A stretch of 9,155 nucleotides of DNA from Candidatus Adiutrix sp. GTDB lineage: Bacteria; Desulfobacterota; Desulfarculia; Adiutricales; Adiutricaceae. A program made the position numbers and the translations under genes. The stretch covers positions 1 through 9,155 of the forward strand of contig JAISRV010000298.1 of the NCBI GenBank assembly GCA_031273445.1. Direction: 5' to 3'. The first letter of the stretch is position 1; each line of letters opens with the position of its first letter. The notes under the pieces were generated by a model. It was given only the letters and a program-made list of their open reading frames with translations. It was not told the origin of the DNA and searched no databases. Shown here piece by piece: positions 1 to 7,323 of the stretch.

Positions 1-2657
1 ATGTCCGGGTTGGCGTCGGCGCTGGAATAGCCGGTGAAATAGAGCCCGTCCGGCGTGTTGACCGGAGCGGTGAACCACTCGTCCCCCATGCCCGAGATGC
101 GGATGCCGAAGTTCTCGCCATTGCGGGTCATGGCCGTGACCACGCTGCCTTGCGTGAGGGTGCGGGCGGCGTCCATAACGCTTTTGGCGGCGGCCATCAT
201 GATGTTGAGGAAGAACTGATCGGTGTCGGCCAGAAAGCGCATGACCTGGCGGCGATGATCCTCCGGAACGTCAGCCGCCACCAGCAGCGGGGCTATCTCC
301 TTGAGGAAATTCAGAGAACCGGCAATGTTGCGTTGATGGAACTCATCGCCCATGGCAATGGCCTTGCTGACCAGAACATTGATATTCAACCCGCCTTCAA
401 TACCGCTGAGCACCTTTGACAAGACCGGCCCGAGAACGTCGCGCATCCAGCGCAGACGTTCGATGACGGCCTCATTATAGGCCCCGAAGCGCAGCACCGC
501 TCCGATGCCTTCGTTCATGGTACAGTAGGCGAAGTTGCCGTCGGTTTTGTTGAGAACAACCAGAAGCGGCATATTGGCCGAAGTGATGCCCCCCATGGGG
601 CCGACCGCATTCACGCTGTGGCAGGGAAGGAACTCGACGCCGCCGGTTTCCAGAAGATTCCGGGCCTCGTCCTCATCGCCGGCCCAGCCTTCGAACAGCG
701 CGGCTCCCACGCAGGAACCCTGCATCGGACTGGTCATGTTCTCCCAGCGAATGGGCGGCCCGGCGTGGAGCAGGACCTTTTTTTCAGCCAGGGCGGGAAT
801 CAGTTCGCGGGCGGGCTTGACGTCCAGCAGAAAGGGCGAGGATGTCAGAATTTTGTCGATGACCCCCTGATTGGCCGGATCAATGGAACCGTTGTCATGG
901 CGGCTCAAAAAGTTGAGCATGCCTTGCAGTTCGACATCACCGCCGGCTACGGGCCGCCAATCCAGTTGGGCATACGGGATGCCCAGATCCTCAAAGGGCC
1001 TGGTGAAGCCGCGCACCCCGGCGTTGACCACCACCGGACCGTCGGCGAACAGCCGCCGGACAGATTCGGGTACAGGGGGGAGTGTGGAGGCTTTGGGGCC
1101 GCCGGGAGCGCCGATCTCCTTGGCCGGGAACGAAAGCTGCAGGCCAAGGGCCCTGATGGCGGCGGCGACCATGGCGGCGTTGCTGGGAGCCACATAGACC
1201 CCGGCCTCTTCCAGAATGCGGACCTGTTCTGAACGCGGCTGCGGATCGTTTTCCGTGCCGCAGACGCAAGCCATGAAGTGTAACGACCTCCCGTCCCGCC
1301 CGGCAATCTGTCCGGCTTCACGAATGGCCGGAACCAGTGCCCCGGCCATATCGGCATGCGCGCCGTAGCCCTCCACAAAATCCAGAAGGATCAGACCCGT
1401 CCGCGCGTCCTCGGCCGCGTTGAGGATGTGCCGGATGCGGGTCTGCGGATCAATCATCGGGTGCGGCTTGCCCCGGGTATAGGCGTCATCGCCCAAGTCG
1501 ATGATCTCATGGCCGTCGTGGCGGAACATGAAGCCTTCTTCATGATGGGCCGCCCCGTTGTCGGTCAGGCCCAGGGCGCGGGTCAGCAGAGCGGCGGCCT
1601 CGCCTGCCAGAGTCCCTCCGGCATACAGGCCGCGAATGGTTCGGCCGGCCATGTCCGGCGGGCTTGGGGGCAGCGCCGGCCGATAGGCGCGGCCCGAGGG
1701 ATCTTCGCCGTTTGCCAGGGCCACGGCCAGTTCCGCGGCCTCTTCCAGCGTGTCGGCCAGGAACAGCCCCTCTTCGTGAGCGGCCGGGCGCTCGCCGATG
1801 AAGACGGCCACGCAGGGTTTTTCAATAGCCCGCAAGAGGCTCATGATTTCTTCCCGCACCGAAAAAGCCAGTGGTTTGGTCACCACCACCAGACAATCCG
1901 TGTCGGGATCGTCGGCCAGGACGGCCAGGGCGGTCTTCATGGTCGAGGCGTTGATCTCGCCGCTTATGTCGCGGCCGCCGGTGCCGATGGCCTGGGAAAC
2001 GCCCGCGCCCCGGCGGGCGATCTGGGTCGAAATTTCCTGAATGCCCGTGCCGGACGCGCCAACAAGACCGATCCGGCCTCGGGGGATGACATTGGTAAAG
2101 GCAAAAGGCACACCCCGGATGAGCGCGGTGCCGCAATCCGGCCCCATAACCAGAAGACCCTTGTCGGCGGCCTTCTTCTTCAGACGTTTTTCAACCTCCA
2201 GAGGGACGTTGTCGCTGAAGATGAAGACATGCCGCCCCTCTTCCAGTATCTGATCGGCCTCGCTTTCCACATAGGCGCCGGGAATGGACAACAGCACGAT
2301 GTTGCTGTCGGGTCGCGCTGACCATGCCTGTGACCAGTCCCGGACCGGTTTGCCGTCCGCCCGGCCCTGTCCTTCGCCGCCTTCGCCCTGTCGCCGCAGA
2401 AATTCGTCAACTGCTGCCAGGAGGCCTTCAACGCGGTTTTCGCTGTCGAGATCCATGATCATGGCAATGTCGTTGGCTCCGGCTCCGGCCAGTTCCGGCG
2501 TCCCCAGCCCGCCGGCCGCCAGAATGTCTTTATTGGCCGGGGTACCCATCATGATGGAGACCTTGGCCACGCCGTCCATGGTGGCGATCATATTGGTCAG
2601 AAGCATCAGGGTGATGGAATCCTGATAGCTGTTTTTCCGAATGATTGTATGCAGCAT
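1..2657 (-). CDS. fdrA: FdrA-DUF1116 (YlbE) fusion protein, C-terminus cut by window edge
   Basis: Probable oxamate (oxalurate) carbamoyltransferase component, splitting oxalurate with phosphate into oxamate and carbamoyl phosphate. The start at 2657 has GGAGG five bases upstream. Residues 1 to about 577 are a full-length FdrA, a succinyl-CoA-synthetase-alpha-like protein: MMGTPANK (36-43), MGPDCGT (171-177), Rossmann-type GASGTG (200-205), GGTLAGEAA (347-355), GTENDPQ (467-473). From about residue 588 the same frame continues as DUF1116/YlbE: HAGPPIRW (631-638), CHSVNAVGPMGGITS (679-693), MGDEFHQRN (769-777), TDQFFLN (812-818). The frame is still open at residue 885; compared with E. coli YlbE (about 419 residues) roughly 130 residues are missing. 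In E. coli the two are separate genes, and literature I recall assigns oxamic transcarbamylase to fdrA-ylbE-ylbF (allFGH). Domain identity is very secure; the activity is inferred from that work and from allD directly upstream. Confidence 0.95.
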   Translation of the reverse strand, partial: MLHTIIRKNSYQDSITLMLLTNMIATMDGVAKVSIMMGTPANKDILAAGGLGTPELAGAGANDIAMIMDLDSENRVEGLLAAVDEFLRRQGEGGEGQGRADGKPVRDWSQAWSARPDSNIVLLSIPGAYVESEADQILEEGRHVFIFSDNVPLEVEKRLKKKAADKGLLVMGPDCGTALIRGVPFAFTNVIPRGRIGLVGASGTGIQEISTQIARRGAGVSQAIGTGGRDISGEINASTMKTALAVLADDPDTDCLVVVTKPLAFSVREEIMSLLRAIEKPCVAVFIGERPAAHEEGLFLADTLEEAAELAVALANGEDPSGRAYRPALPPSPPDMAGRTIRGLYAGGTLAGEAAALLTRALGLTDNGAAHHEEGFMFRHDGHEIIDLGDDAYTRGKPHPMIDPQTRIRHILNAAEDARTGLILLDFVEGYGAHADMAGALVPAIREAGQIAGRDGRSLHFMACVCGTENDPQPRSEQVRILEEAGVYVAPSNAAMVAAAIRALGLQLSFPAKEIGAPGGPKASTLPPVPESVRRLFADGPVVVNAGVRGFTRPFEDLGIPYAQLDWRPVAGGDVELQGMLNFLSRHDNGSIDPANQGVIDKILTSSPFLLDVKPARELIPALAEKKVLLHAGPPIRWENMTSPMQGSCVGAALFEGWAGDEDEARNLLETGGVEFLPCHSVNAVGPMGGITSANMPLLVVLNKTDGNFAYCTMNEGIGAVLRFGAYNEAVIERLRWMRDVLGPVLSKVLSGIEGGLNINVLVSKAIAMGDEFHQRNIAGSLNFLKEIAPLLVAADVPEDHRRQVMRFLADTDQFFLNIMMAAAKSVMDAARTLTQGSVVTAMTRNGENFGIRISGMGDEWFTAPVNTPDGLYFTGYSSADANPD

Positions 2658-2662
2658 GGGAA

Positions 2663-2667
2663 CCTCC
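2663..2667 (-). promoter_or_regulatory. Ribosome binding site of the fdrA fusion gene
   Basis: On the minus strand GGAGG lies five bases before the ATG at 2657, within a run of G residues that begins in the last base of the allD stop codon. It fixes the start of the fusion gene and implies translation close behind allD. Confidence 0.8.
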
Positions 2668-2669
2668 CC

Positions 2670-3779
2670 CTAGCGGCGAACGGCAAAAGGATCGCCAAGT
2701 TCGTACGTGTTTTGAAAAATGTCGTCACCGGCAAGATAGTCGTAAATCTCCCGGACGATGGGAATGCCGCTTTCGCGGTATTTCTTTTCCACCTGCGCCG
2801 AACGCTCGCCGGGGTAGAGAACCCGGGTATGGTCGACGGCCGGTCTGGATTCGTGCAGTTCCTGGACCATCAGGCTGATATTGCGGGTGAAAACCCTGGG
2901 GTCGCCGAAAGAAGCGGGGTTGATGACTATGTGCAACTGCCCCAGTTCCCGGCCCTGATCGAGATGAGCGTACATTGAAGTGACGTGCGGCCCGAAGGGC
3001 TGGCCCACAAGCGTTCCGGAGAGGATGTCCACCATCATCATCAGGCCGTAACCCTTGGCCCCGGCCACGGCGCACAGGCCGCTCAGGGCGAACGGGTCGG
3101 TGGTGGGGCGGCCGTCCTTATCCACGGCCCAGTCGTCGGGTATTTTCCTTTTGCGGGCTCTGGCGTCCAGGACCTTGCCCCAGGCCTGAACCGTGGTGGC
3201 CATGTCGAAAACAATGGGCGATCCGCCATCCACCGGGCAGGCGAATCCGATGGGGTTGGTGCCGAAAAACGGTTGCGCCCCGCCATACGGCACCACCATC
3301 GGGTCGCTCTGACACATCGACAGACCAATCAGCCCCTCGGCGGCCGCCTGACGCAGGTAATAGCTCAAGGTGCCGCAATGGCCCATGCGCTTCATGCCAA
3401 CCACAGCCAGACCTTTTTCCCGGGCCATTTTAATGGCCTGACGCATGCCGAGGTTGGCCACCACAAAGCCCACGGCGTTGTCGCCGTCCACCACGGCCGA
3501 ACAGGGGCCGGTTTCCTCAATTTTGAAGTCCGGATGGGTATTGCTGCCTCCCTTGAAGATGCGTTCGGCGTAGTATTCCACCCTGACGCTGCCGTGGGAG
3601 TGCACTCCCAGCGAATCGGCGTAGGCCAGGTGATCGGCAACCTGCAGGGCCTGCTCCTGAGGGAGCCCGGCCTGTTCAAGCTTTCTCCGGATGAGATCGA
3701 CGATCTGATCTTTTGTCAGCAGTATAATTTCCTGATCCGATTGTGTTTCCTGAGACAGGATATTGGCAGTGGCGTTCAT
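2670..3779 (-). CDS. allD: Ureidoglycolate dehydrogenase (AllD, Ldh2/malate-lactate dehydrogenase type 2 family)
   Basis: Cytosolic enzyme of 369 residues oxidising S-ureidoglycolate to oxalurate with NAD(P)+. It matches the E. coli AllD I recall over its whole length: SLGVHSHGSVRVEYYAER (56-73), RMGHCGTLSYY (131-141), MCQSDPMVVPYGG (155-167), FGTNPIGFA (172-180), FDMATTVQAWGKVLDAR (191-207), GYGLMMMVDILSG (243-255), LGQLHIVINP (279-288). H62, R66, Y70 and H134 line up with active-site residues H44, R48, Y52 and H116 of the E. coli enzyme at a constant offset of 18. The start at 3779 is chosen because AAGGAG sits eight bases before it; the frame is open further upstream to 3923, but that part lies wholly over allE and reads as basic non-protein-like sequence. 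About 18 residues extend the N-terminus beyond E. coli AllD. AllD rather than a general malate/lactate dehydrogenase is favoured by the close match and by allE and fdrA on either side. Confidence 0.95.
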   Translation of the reverse strand: MNATANILSQETQSDQEIILLTKDQIVDLIRRKLEQAGLPQEQALQVADHLAYADSLGVHSHGSVRVEYYAERIFKGGSNTHPDFKIEETGPCSAVVDGDNAVGFVVANLGMRQAIKMAREKGLAVVGMKRMGHCGTLSYYLRQAAAEGLIGLSMCQSDPMVVPYGGAQPFFGTNPIGFACPVDGGSPIVFDMATTVQAWGKVLDARARKRKIPDDWAVDKDGRPTTDPFALSGLCAVAGAKGYGLMMMVDILSGTLVGQPFGPHVTSMYAHLDQGRELGQLHIVINPASFGDPRVFTRNISLMVQELHESRPAVDHTRVLYPGERSAQVEKKYRESGIPIVREIYDYLAGDDIFQNTYELGDPFAVRR

Positions 3780-3784
3780 AGCTC

Positions 3785-4579
3785 TTACTCCTTGAGGCTT
3801 TCGTCGCGGTTGCAGTCTTTGGAGTACAGGTACCGGAAGCATTCGCTCCGGCCGATGCCGTAGGCGGCCTGGAGAGTATAGGCGGCCATGAAGATATAGT
3901 CGCCTTTTCCGACGGTCAGCCACTCGTTGTCGAGATTATAGATCCCTTCACCTTCAAGAATAAGGGCTCCATGTTCCTGCACATGCGTTTCGATATAGCC
4001 GTGGGAGGCGCCCCGTTCGAAGCTCAGAATGTGGAAATTCATGTCAAAGCCCAGATCGTCGGTAGGGAGAAGATCCCATATCTGGACGTCCTTCATGCCT
4101 TCATAGTCATAGGACTTGATTTCTCCGGCGTTTCCGGCGAAGGCGCGGGGCTGATGTCCGGCCAAGGGCTGATAGAGCCGCTTGTACAGAAAAAGCTCAC
4201 TGTTTCCGCCGGCCCGGTTTTCCAGATACAGTTTTTTGTCCGGCGGCAGATAGAGATAGCCGTCCCGCTCCAGAGCATAGTCCCGGCTGCCGTCACCCGC
4301 GCGAATCCGGCCGTCCAGAACGTAGACGAAGGTTTCCACCCCGTCGCCGCCGAAACCGAGATCGTTTTTGCCTTCCGGCAGCATGGTGACCACATAGTCC
4401 ACGAAACTGGCCCCCAGTTTGCGGCTGGCCAGAATAGTCATTTCGCAGTTGTCGAAGCCGGGCACGCGGTTTTTCACCAGCCCGGCGGGGGGAATAAGCG
4501 CATAGTTGTTTTTTTTGATAACCGCCCGTGAGGCCAGAGGCGCGCCGGGATAACCGGTCTGTCCATTTTTGTAACCCAT
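3785..4579 (-). CDS. allE: (S)-ureidoglycine aminohydrolase (AllE, bicupin)
   Basis: Manganese-dependent cupin of 264 residues that releases ammonia from S-ureidoglycine to give S-ureidoglycolate, the product of AllC's step and substrate of AllD. Two cupin halves are visible: the first at about 45-135 (LGASFVDYVVT, GFGGDGVETFVYVLDG), the second at about 175-255 (GFDMNFHILSFERGASHG, then ETHVQEHG and GDYIFMAAYTLQAAYG). The metal ligands known from the plant enzyme (Glu, His, His, Gln at +0, +2, +6, +40) are present with exact spacing as E197, H199, H203 and Q237, so the second cupin should be the catalytic one. Length and the ending YSKDCNRD agree with E. coli AllE (YlbA). AAGGAG lies six bases before the ATG. 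Its last two codons and stop (AAG GAG TAA) also supply the ribosome site of allD, five bases downstream. Confidence 0.96.
   Translation of the reverse strand: MGYKNGQTGYPGAPLASRAVIKKNNYALIPPAGLVKNRVPGFDNCEMTILASRKLGASFVDYVVTMLPEGKNDLGFGGDGVETFVYVLDGRIRAGDGSRDYALERDGYLYLPPDKKLYLENRAGGNSELFLYKRLYQPLAGHQPRAFAGNAGEIKSYDYEGMKDVQIWDLLPTDDLGFDMNFHILSFERGASHGYIETHVQEHGALILEGEGIYNLDNEWLTVGKGDYIFMAAYTLQAAYGIGRSECFRYLYSKDCNRDESLKE
3788..3793 (-). promoter_or_regulatory. Ribosome binding site of allD inside the allE 3' end
   Basis: AAGGAG on the minus strand, made of the last two sense codons of allE, lies eight bases before the ATG at 3779. It decides the allD start against the longer in-frame reading to 3923 and suggests coupled translation of the two genes. 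Confidence 0.8.
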
Positions 4580-4609
4580 GATGTACTCCTTATTGAAATT
4601 CCGCCGACG

Positions 4610-5863
4610 TCAGGCGGGGGTGGAAACCGGCACGGCCGCCCGGCGGCGATTGAGAAGGAGAAAGAAAACCGTGCAGACGACTAAAAGGAACACGGAGAGA
4701 TAGAACCCGCCGATTTTGGAATGAAAGTGGTCGGAAATAAGCCCGGTCACCAGAGGCGCAACCACCGAAGCGCACATGCCGCAGAAGTTGAAGGTGGTCA
4801 GATGCGTGGCCAGGCGGCGGCGGGGCGAGTTTTCAGTCACGAGGGAGACGAGCATCGGATCCACAGCCAGCTTGCCGGTCAGGCCGTACAGCAGAAGACC
4901 CAGCAGCAGCAAACCGGAGGAGGGGGAATACACGACCAGTAGTAACATCAGGGCCGCACAGAATTCCAGAGAGACGATGAAGAGCAGGCGGCGGGAGCGA
5001 AAGCTGTCCGCCAGACGGCTGAAGAACAGGGCGCCGGGAATGGAGGCGAAGGCGACCAGGGCTGAGGACATGCCAATGGCCATTCCCGTAAAGCCGCGTT
5101 CTGTCTCCAGAAAGTTCGGCAACCAGGTCACCAGCATGTAATAGCCGTAGCAGGTGGCGAAGTACAGCAGGTAGTAGCTGATGGAGAGCGGGGAGAACAG
5201 TTCGGTTTTCGACGAAAGGTCTTCCGGCTCTTCGCCGCCTGACTGGGCGTCCTTTTCTTTCCTGTTGACCTGTTGGGGTTTGATGACCACGACGAAGCAG
5301 ATCATGGCTGCCAGGATAATGCCGCTGATAATGTAGAGCATGGTGTTCCAGGGCAGTCCCAGGCTTTTGACCAGCCAACTGGAGCCGATGAGGCCTATGG
5401 CCATGCCCACGGCCGAGCCGCTGTTGATGATGGCGTTGGAGAAGTTCCGTTTTTCCTGGGGGACGGTCCGGCCGGAAAGCGAGTAGGCCGATCCGTAGTA
5501 GGCGCCTGTGCCGAGACCGGCGCAGAGACTCCCGAGATAAATCATGCCCAGACTGTTGGCCGAGCCTATGAGAATCGCCGCCAGGGCGAAAAGCGTGAAC
5601 CCCGGTACCAGGACGGCCTTGATGCCGAAGCGGTCCACCAGGAATCCCGAAGGAATCTGCATGCCGGTGTAGGAGAAGAAATAAATACTGGCGATAGCCC
5701 CCATGCCGGCATCGCTGGTGATGCCTATGGATGCCTGCATTTCTCCATAGATGGGAGTCAGGATGGTCCGGTAAATCCAGATCGAAACCCAGCCGAAGCA
5801 GAGCAGGCCAACGATTTTGTGCCAGTAGCTCCCGAAAGAGTTGGTTTGCGTTTGATTGATCAT
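4610..5863 (-). CDS. MFS transporter, predicted ureide (allantoate or allantoin) uptake
   Basis: Inner-membrane major facilitator of 417 residues with about twelve hydrophobic segments in two halves, joined by a charged central loop (about 196-224). The loop between segments 2 and 3 carries the family signature as PSGFLVDRFGIKAVL (71-85, DRFG at 77-80), and a related basic stretch follows segment 8 (FFSRLADSFRSRR, 280-292). Acidic and aromatic residues in an otherwise neutral first helix and the general look suggest an anion:cation symporter-like member, but subfamily is not secure. Substrate is inferred only from position between allC and allE. E. coli uses a different family (NCS1) for allantoin, while yeast Dal5, an allantoate permease, is an MFS protein. 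As no allantoinase is visible and the unit begins with allC, allantoate is the first guess, allantoin the second. AAGGAA lies five bases before the ATG; the stop is TGA. Confidence 0.88.
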   Translation of the reverse strand: MINQTQTNSFGSYWHKIVGLLCFGWVSIWIYRTILTPIYGEMQASIGITSDAGMGAIASIYFFSYTGMQIPSGFLVDRFGIKAVLVPGFTLFALAAILIGSANSLGMIYLGSLCAGLGTGAYYGSAYSLSGRTVPQEKRNFSNAIINSGSAVGMAIGLIGSSWLVKSLGLPWNTMLYIISGIILAAMICFVVVIKPQQVNRKEKDAQSGGEEPEDLSSKTELFSPLSISYYLLYFATCYGYYMLVTWLPNFLETERGFTGMAIGMSSALVAFASIPGALFFSRLADSFRSRRLLFIVSLEFCAALMLLLVVYSPSSGLLLLGLLLYGLTGKLAVDPMLVSLVTENSPRRRLATHLTTFNFCGMCASVVAPLVTGLISDHFHSKIGGFYLSVFLLVVCTVFFLLLNRRRAAVPVSTPA

Positions 5864-5885
5864 GGCGATTCCTTTTTTTTGACTA

Positions 5886-7136
5886 TTAATTCGATTTTAA
5901 TTGAGAATTGGAATAAGCCAGGTCGTAGAGAATGGCTTCCAGGGCATCGACCCCGGCCACCAAATCCTCTATTCTGGTTTCCTCGGCCGGGTTGTGGCTG
6001 ATGCCCTTGATGCTGGGCACGAAGAACATGGCCGTCGGGTAATGCCGTGCCAGGATTTGGGAGTCATGTCCCGCGCCGCTGTGCATCACGTGGGTTTTCA
6101 GGCCTCGTTCGCGGCAGACGCGGGTGATCCGCTCAATCAGTTCACGGTTCATGGGAACGGGCGGCTCATTCATCCAGCAGTCGATTTCGGCGGTCAGGCC
6201 CAGATCGGCCGCGCATTGACCAATGGCGCTTTCAATGGTTCGGGCGAAAGCGTCAAGGGCTTTTTGATCGGTGTGGCGGCAGTCCACCGTGAAAATAACC
6301 CGCCCCGGGACAACATTGACAATGTTGGGCAGAACTTCCACCTTGCCGAAGGTCAGCACCAGGGGATCGCCCTGTTTCCCGGCCTCGTCCAGAAGAGTGA
6401 CCATACAGCGGGCCGCGCCTTCCATGGCGTCATGCCGCATGGACATGGGGGTGGTTCCGGCATGATTGGCTTCGCCCGTCAGAGTGGCGGTATACCGTTT
6501 CTGTCCGGCAATATCCGTCACCACGCCGATTTGCTGGTTCAGGTTTTCCAGAACTCCGCCCTGTTCGATATGGGCTTCGACGAAGGCCTTGATGTCTTTC
6601 CGGGGCGCGGGCCGCACGGCTTCAAAGTCAAAGCCGGCCTGCTCCATGGCCTCGGAGAACAAATGGCCTTCGGCATCTCTGGCCTGACGCAAAGCCTCCC
6701 TGTCGGCCAGGCCGACCAGGCTCTTGCTGCCCCAGAAAGCATAGGGGAAGCGGCTGCCTTCCTCCTCGGCGAAGGAAACCACCTCCATCGATCTTTTGGG
6801 CCGGCCATGTTTCGCAAGGAGACGTCCGACCGCCAGCCAACCGGCCAGGATGCCGTACTGCCCGTCGAGAGTGCCGCCGTTTCTGACCGTATCCACGTGA
6901 GAACCGGTCAGAACGGTTTCTTCGGGCTTTTCCCGGCCTTCGATCCGGCCGAAAAGATTGCCGACCTGGTCGAAATTGGCGGTCAGGCCGATCTCCTCAA
7001 ACATGGCGCACAGACAGTCCTGGGCTTCCCGCCAGGACGGCGAGTACAACAGACGGGTCAGTCCCCCTCCTTCGGCCGCGCCGATGGCGCTGAGCCGAAG
7101 CAAACAATCTCTCATGTCCCTGATTTTCTGATTCAT
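5886..7136 (-). CDS. allC: Allantoate amidohydrolase (AllC, M20 metallopeptidase family)
   Basis: Cytosolic enzyme of 416 residues hydrolysing allantoate to S-ureidoglycine, CO2 and ammonia with two metal ions, usually manganese. It is a full-length M20/M28-type amidohydrolase with the dinuclear-site residues in place: H80 in GSHVDT, D91 in GTLDGQYG, E125/E126 in AEEEGSRFPYAFWGSK (123-138), H189 in EAHIEQG and H381 in GISHNPAEE. The lid/dimerisation region is about 205-325 (ANHAGTTPM at 223-231, TFGKVE at 262-267), and MHSGAGHDSQ (351-360) is the substrate-binding stretch typical of AllC. The sequence follows E. coli AllC closely, which argues against N-carbamoyl-amino-acid hydrolase or ureidoglycolate hydrolase, its nearest relatives. 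The start at 7136 is preferred to the in-frame GTG at 7157 because AAGGAG lies seven bases before it. First gene of the unit, 22 bases before the transporter. Confidence 0.95.
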   Translation of the reverse strand: MNQKIRDMRDCLLRLSAIGAAEGGGLTRLLYSPSWREAQDCLCAMFEEIGLTANFDQVGNLFGRIEGREKPEETVLTGSHVDTVRNGGTLDGQYGILAGWLAVGRLLAKHGRPKRSMEVVSFAEEEGSRFPYAFWGSKSLVGLADREALRQARDAEGHLFSEAMEQAGFDFEAVRPAPRKDIKAFVEAHIEQGGVLENLNQQIGVVTDIAGQKRYTATLTGEANHAGTTPMSMRHDAMEGAARCMVTLLDEAGKQGDPLVLTFGKVEVLPNIVNVVPGRVIFTVDCRHTDQKALDAFARTIESAIGQCAADLGLTAEIDCWMNEPPVPMNRELIERITRVCRERGLKTHVMHSGAGHDSQILARHYPTAMFFVPSIKGISHNPAEETRIEDLVAGVDALEAILYDLAYSNSQLKSN

Positions 7137-7143
7137 GCTTTTG

Positions 7144-7149
7144 CTCCTT
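7144..7149 (-). promoter_or_regulatory. Ribosome binding site of allC
   Basis: AAGGAG on the minus strand, seven bases before the ATG at 7136. The alternative GTG start at 7157 would place this motif inside the coding sequence, so the site decides for the shorter protein. Confidence 0.8.
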
Positions 7150-7271
7150 GTTGCCACTGGGGCGGTACTTCGATAAAAGTAAAAAACTGATTCTTTGATC
7201 TTCCTTATTTTGGATACTACCTGCGGGGAAACAAGAAATCATCGGCCAGATTGACGAAAATACACTCCTTC

Positions 7272-7290
7272 TTTGTTCACAATGCACAAA
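7272..7290. promoter_or_regulatory. Candidate operator: TTTGTTCA-N3-TGCACAAA dyad
   Basis: A 19-bp imperfect palindrome with arms of eight bases, seven of which pair, around a three-base centre. It lies 33 bases before the regulator's ATG, in the position where a self-regulating factor often binds. It does not resemble the E. coli AllR site or the Bacillus PucR box that I recall. Binding by the neighbouring PucR-type protein is inference from position. Confidence 0.4.
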
Positions 7291-7308
7291 AAGTGACGCG
7301 ACACAAAA
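7285..7308 (+). repeat. Direct repeat CACAAAA, two copies 17 bp apart
   Basis: CACAAAA occurs at 7285-7291 and again at 7302-7308, just before the ribosome site of the regulator. The first copy overlaps the right arm of the dyad, so the second could be an extra half-site for the same protein. The motif is short and A-rich, so chance is possible. Confidence 0.3.
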
Positions 7309-7323
7309 GACGGGAGGATAGCG

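Larger units (their letters stand above)
7137..7323. promoter_or_regulatory. Divergent control region between allC operon and PucR-type regulator
   Basis: The 187 bases between the two divergent starts are clearly more AT-rich than the flanking genes and must hold the promoters of both transcripts. A TTGACG at 7251-7256 on the plus strand resembles a -35 box for the regulator, but no good -10 box stands 16-18 bases after it. On the minus strand I found no convincing sigma-70 pair and no GG-N10-GC sigma-54 signature; a weak operon promoter would fit control by an activator. The right-hand part carries the dyad and the direct repeat listed separately. Confidence 0.65.

Noticed and set aside
891..920. 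Independent start of a separate DUF1116 gene at the in-frame ATG 920
   Set aside because: The only nearby purine-rich motif (AAGG) ends one base before the ATG, too close for initiation, and no stop codon ends FdrA before it.
1356..2321. Plus-strand open frame of 321 codons opposite the FdrA part, with others at 150-419 and 618-1232
   Set aside because: They lie antisense to the FdrA-DUF1116 gene in a matching codon register, where GC-rich codon use keeps stops rare. No ribosome site or recognisable domain.
2985..3863. Plus-strand open frame of 292 codons opposite allD
   Set aside because: Antisense shadow of a clearly recognised dehydrogenase; no motif or ribosome site of its own.
3780..3923. 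In-frame upstream extension of allD to an ATG at 3923
   Set aside because: It overlaps allE completely, encodes an Arg-rich unlikely sequence, and the AAGGAG site belongs to the ATG at 3779.
5901..7190. Plus-strand open frame of 429 codons opposite allC
   Set aside because: It is the antisense reading of allC, which has all metal ligands and a ribosome site. The translation is rich in Gly, His and Gln, as expected from the complement of a GC-rich gene, and no family is recognised.
7251..7283. Sigma-70 promoter for the regulator built on TTGACG (7251-7256)
   Set aside because: The hexamers 16-18 bases downstream match TATAAT poorly, and the better CACAAT (7278-7283) is 21 bases away. Only the -35-like box can be noted.
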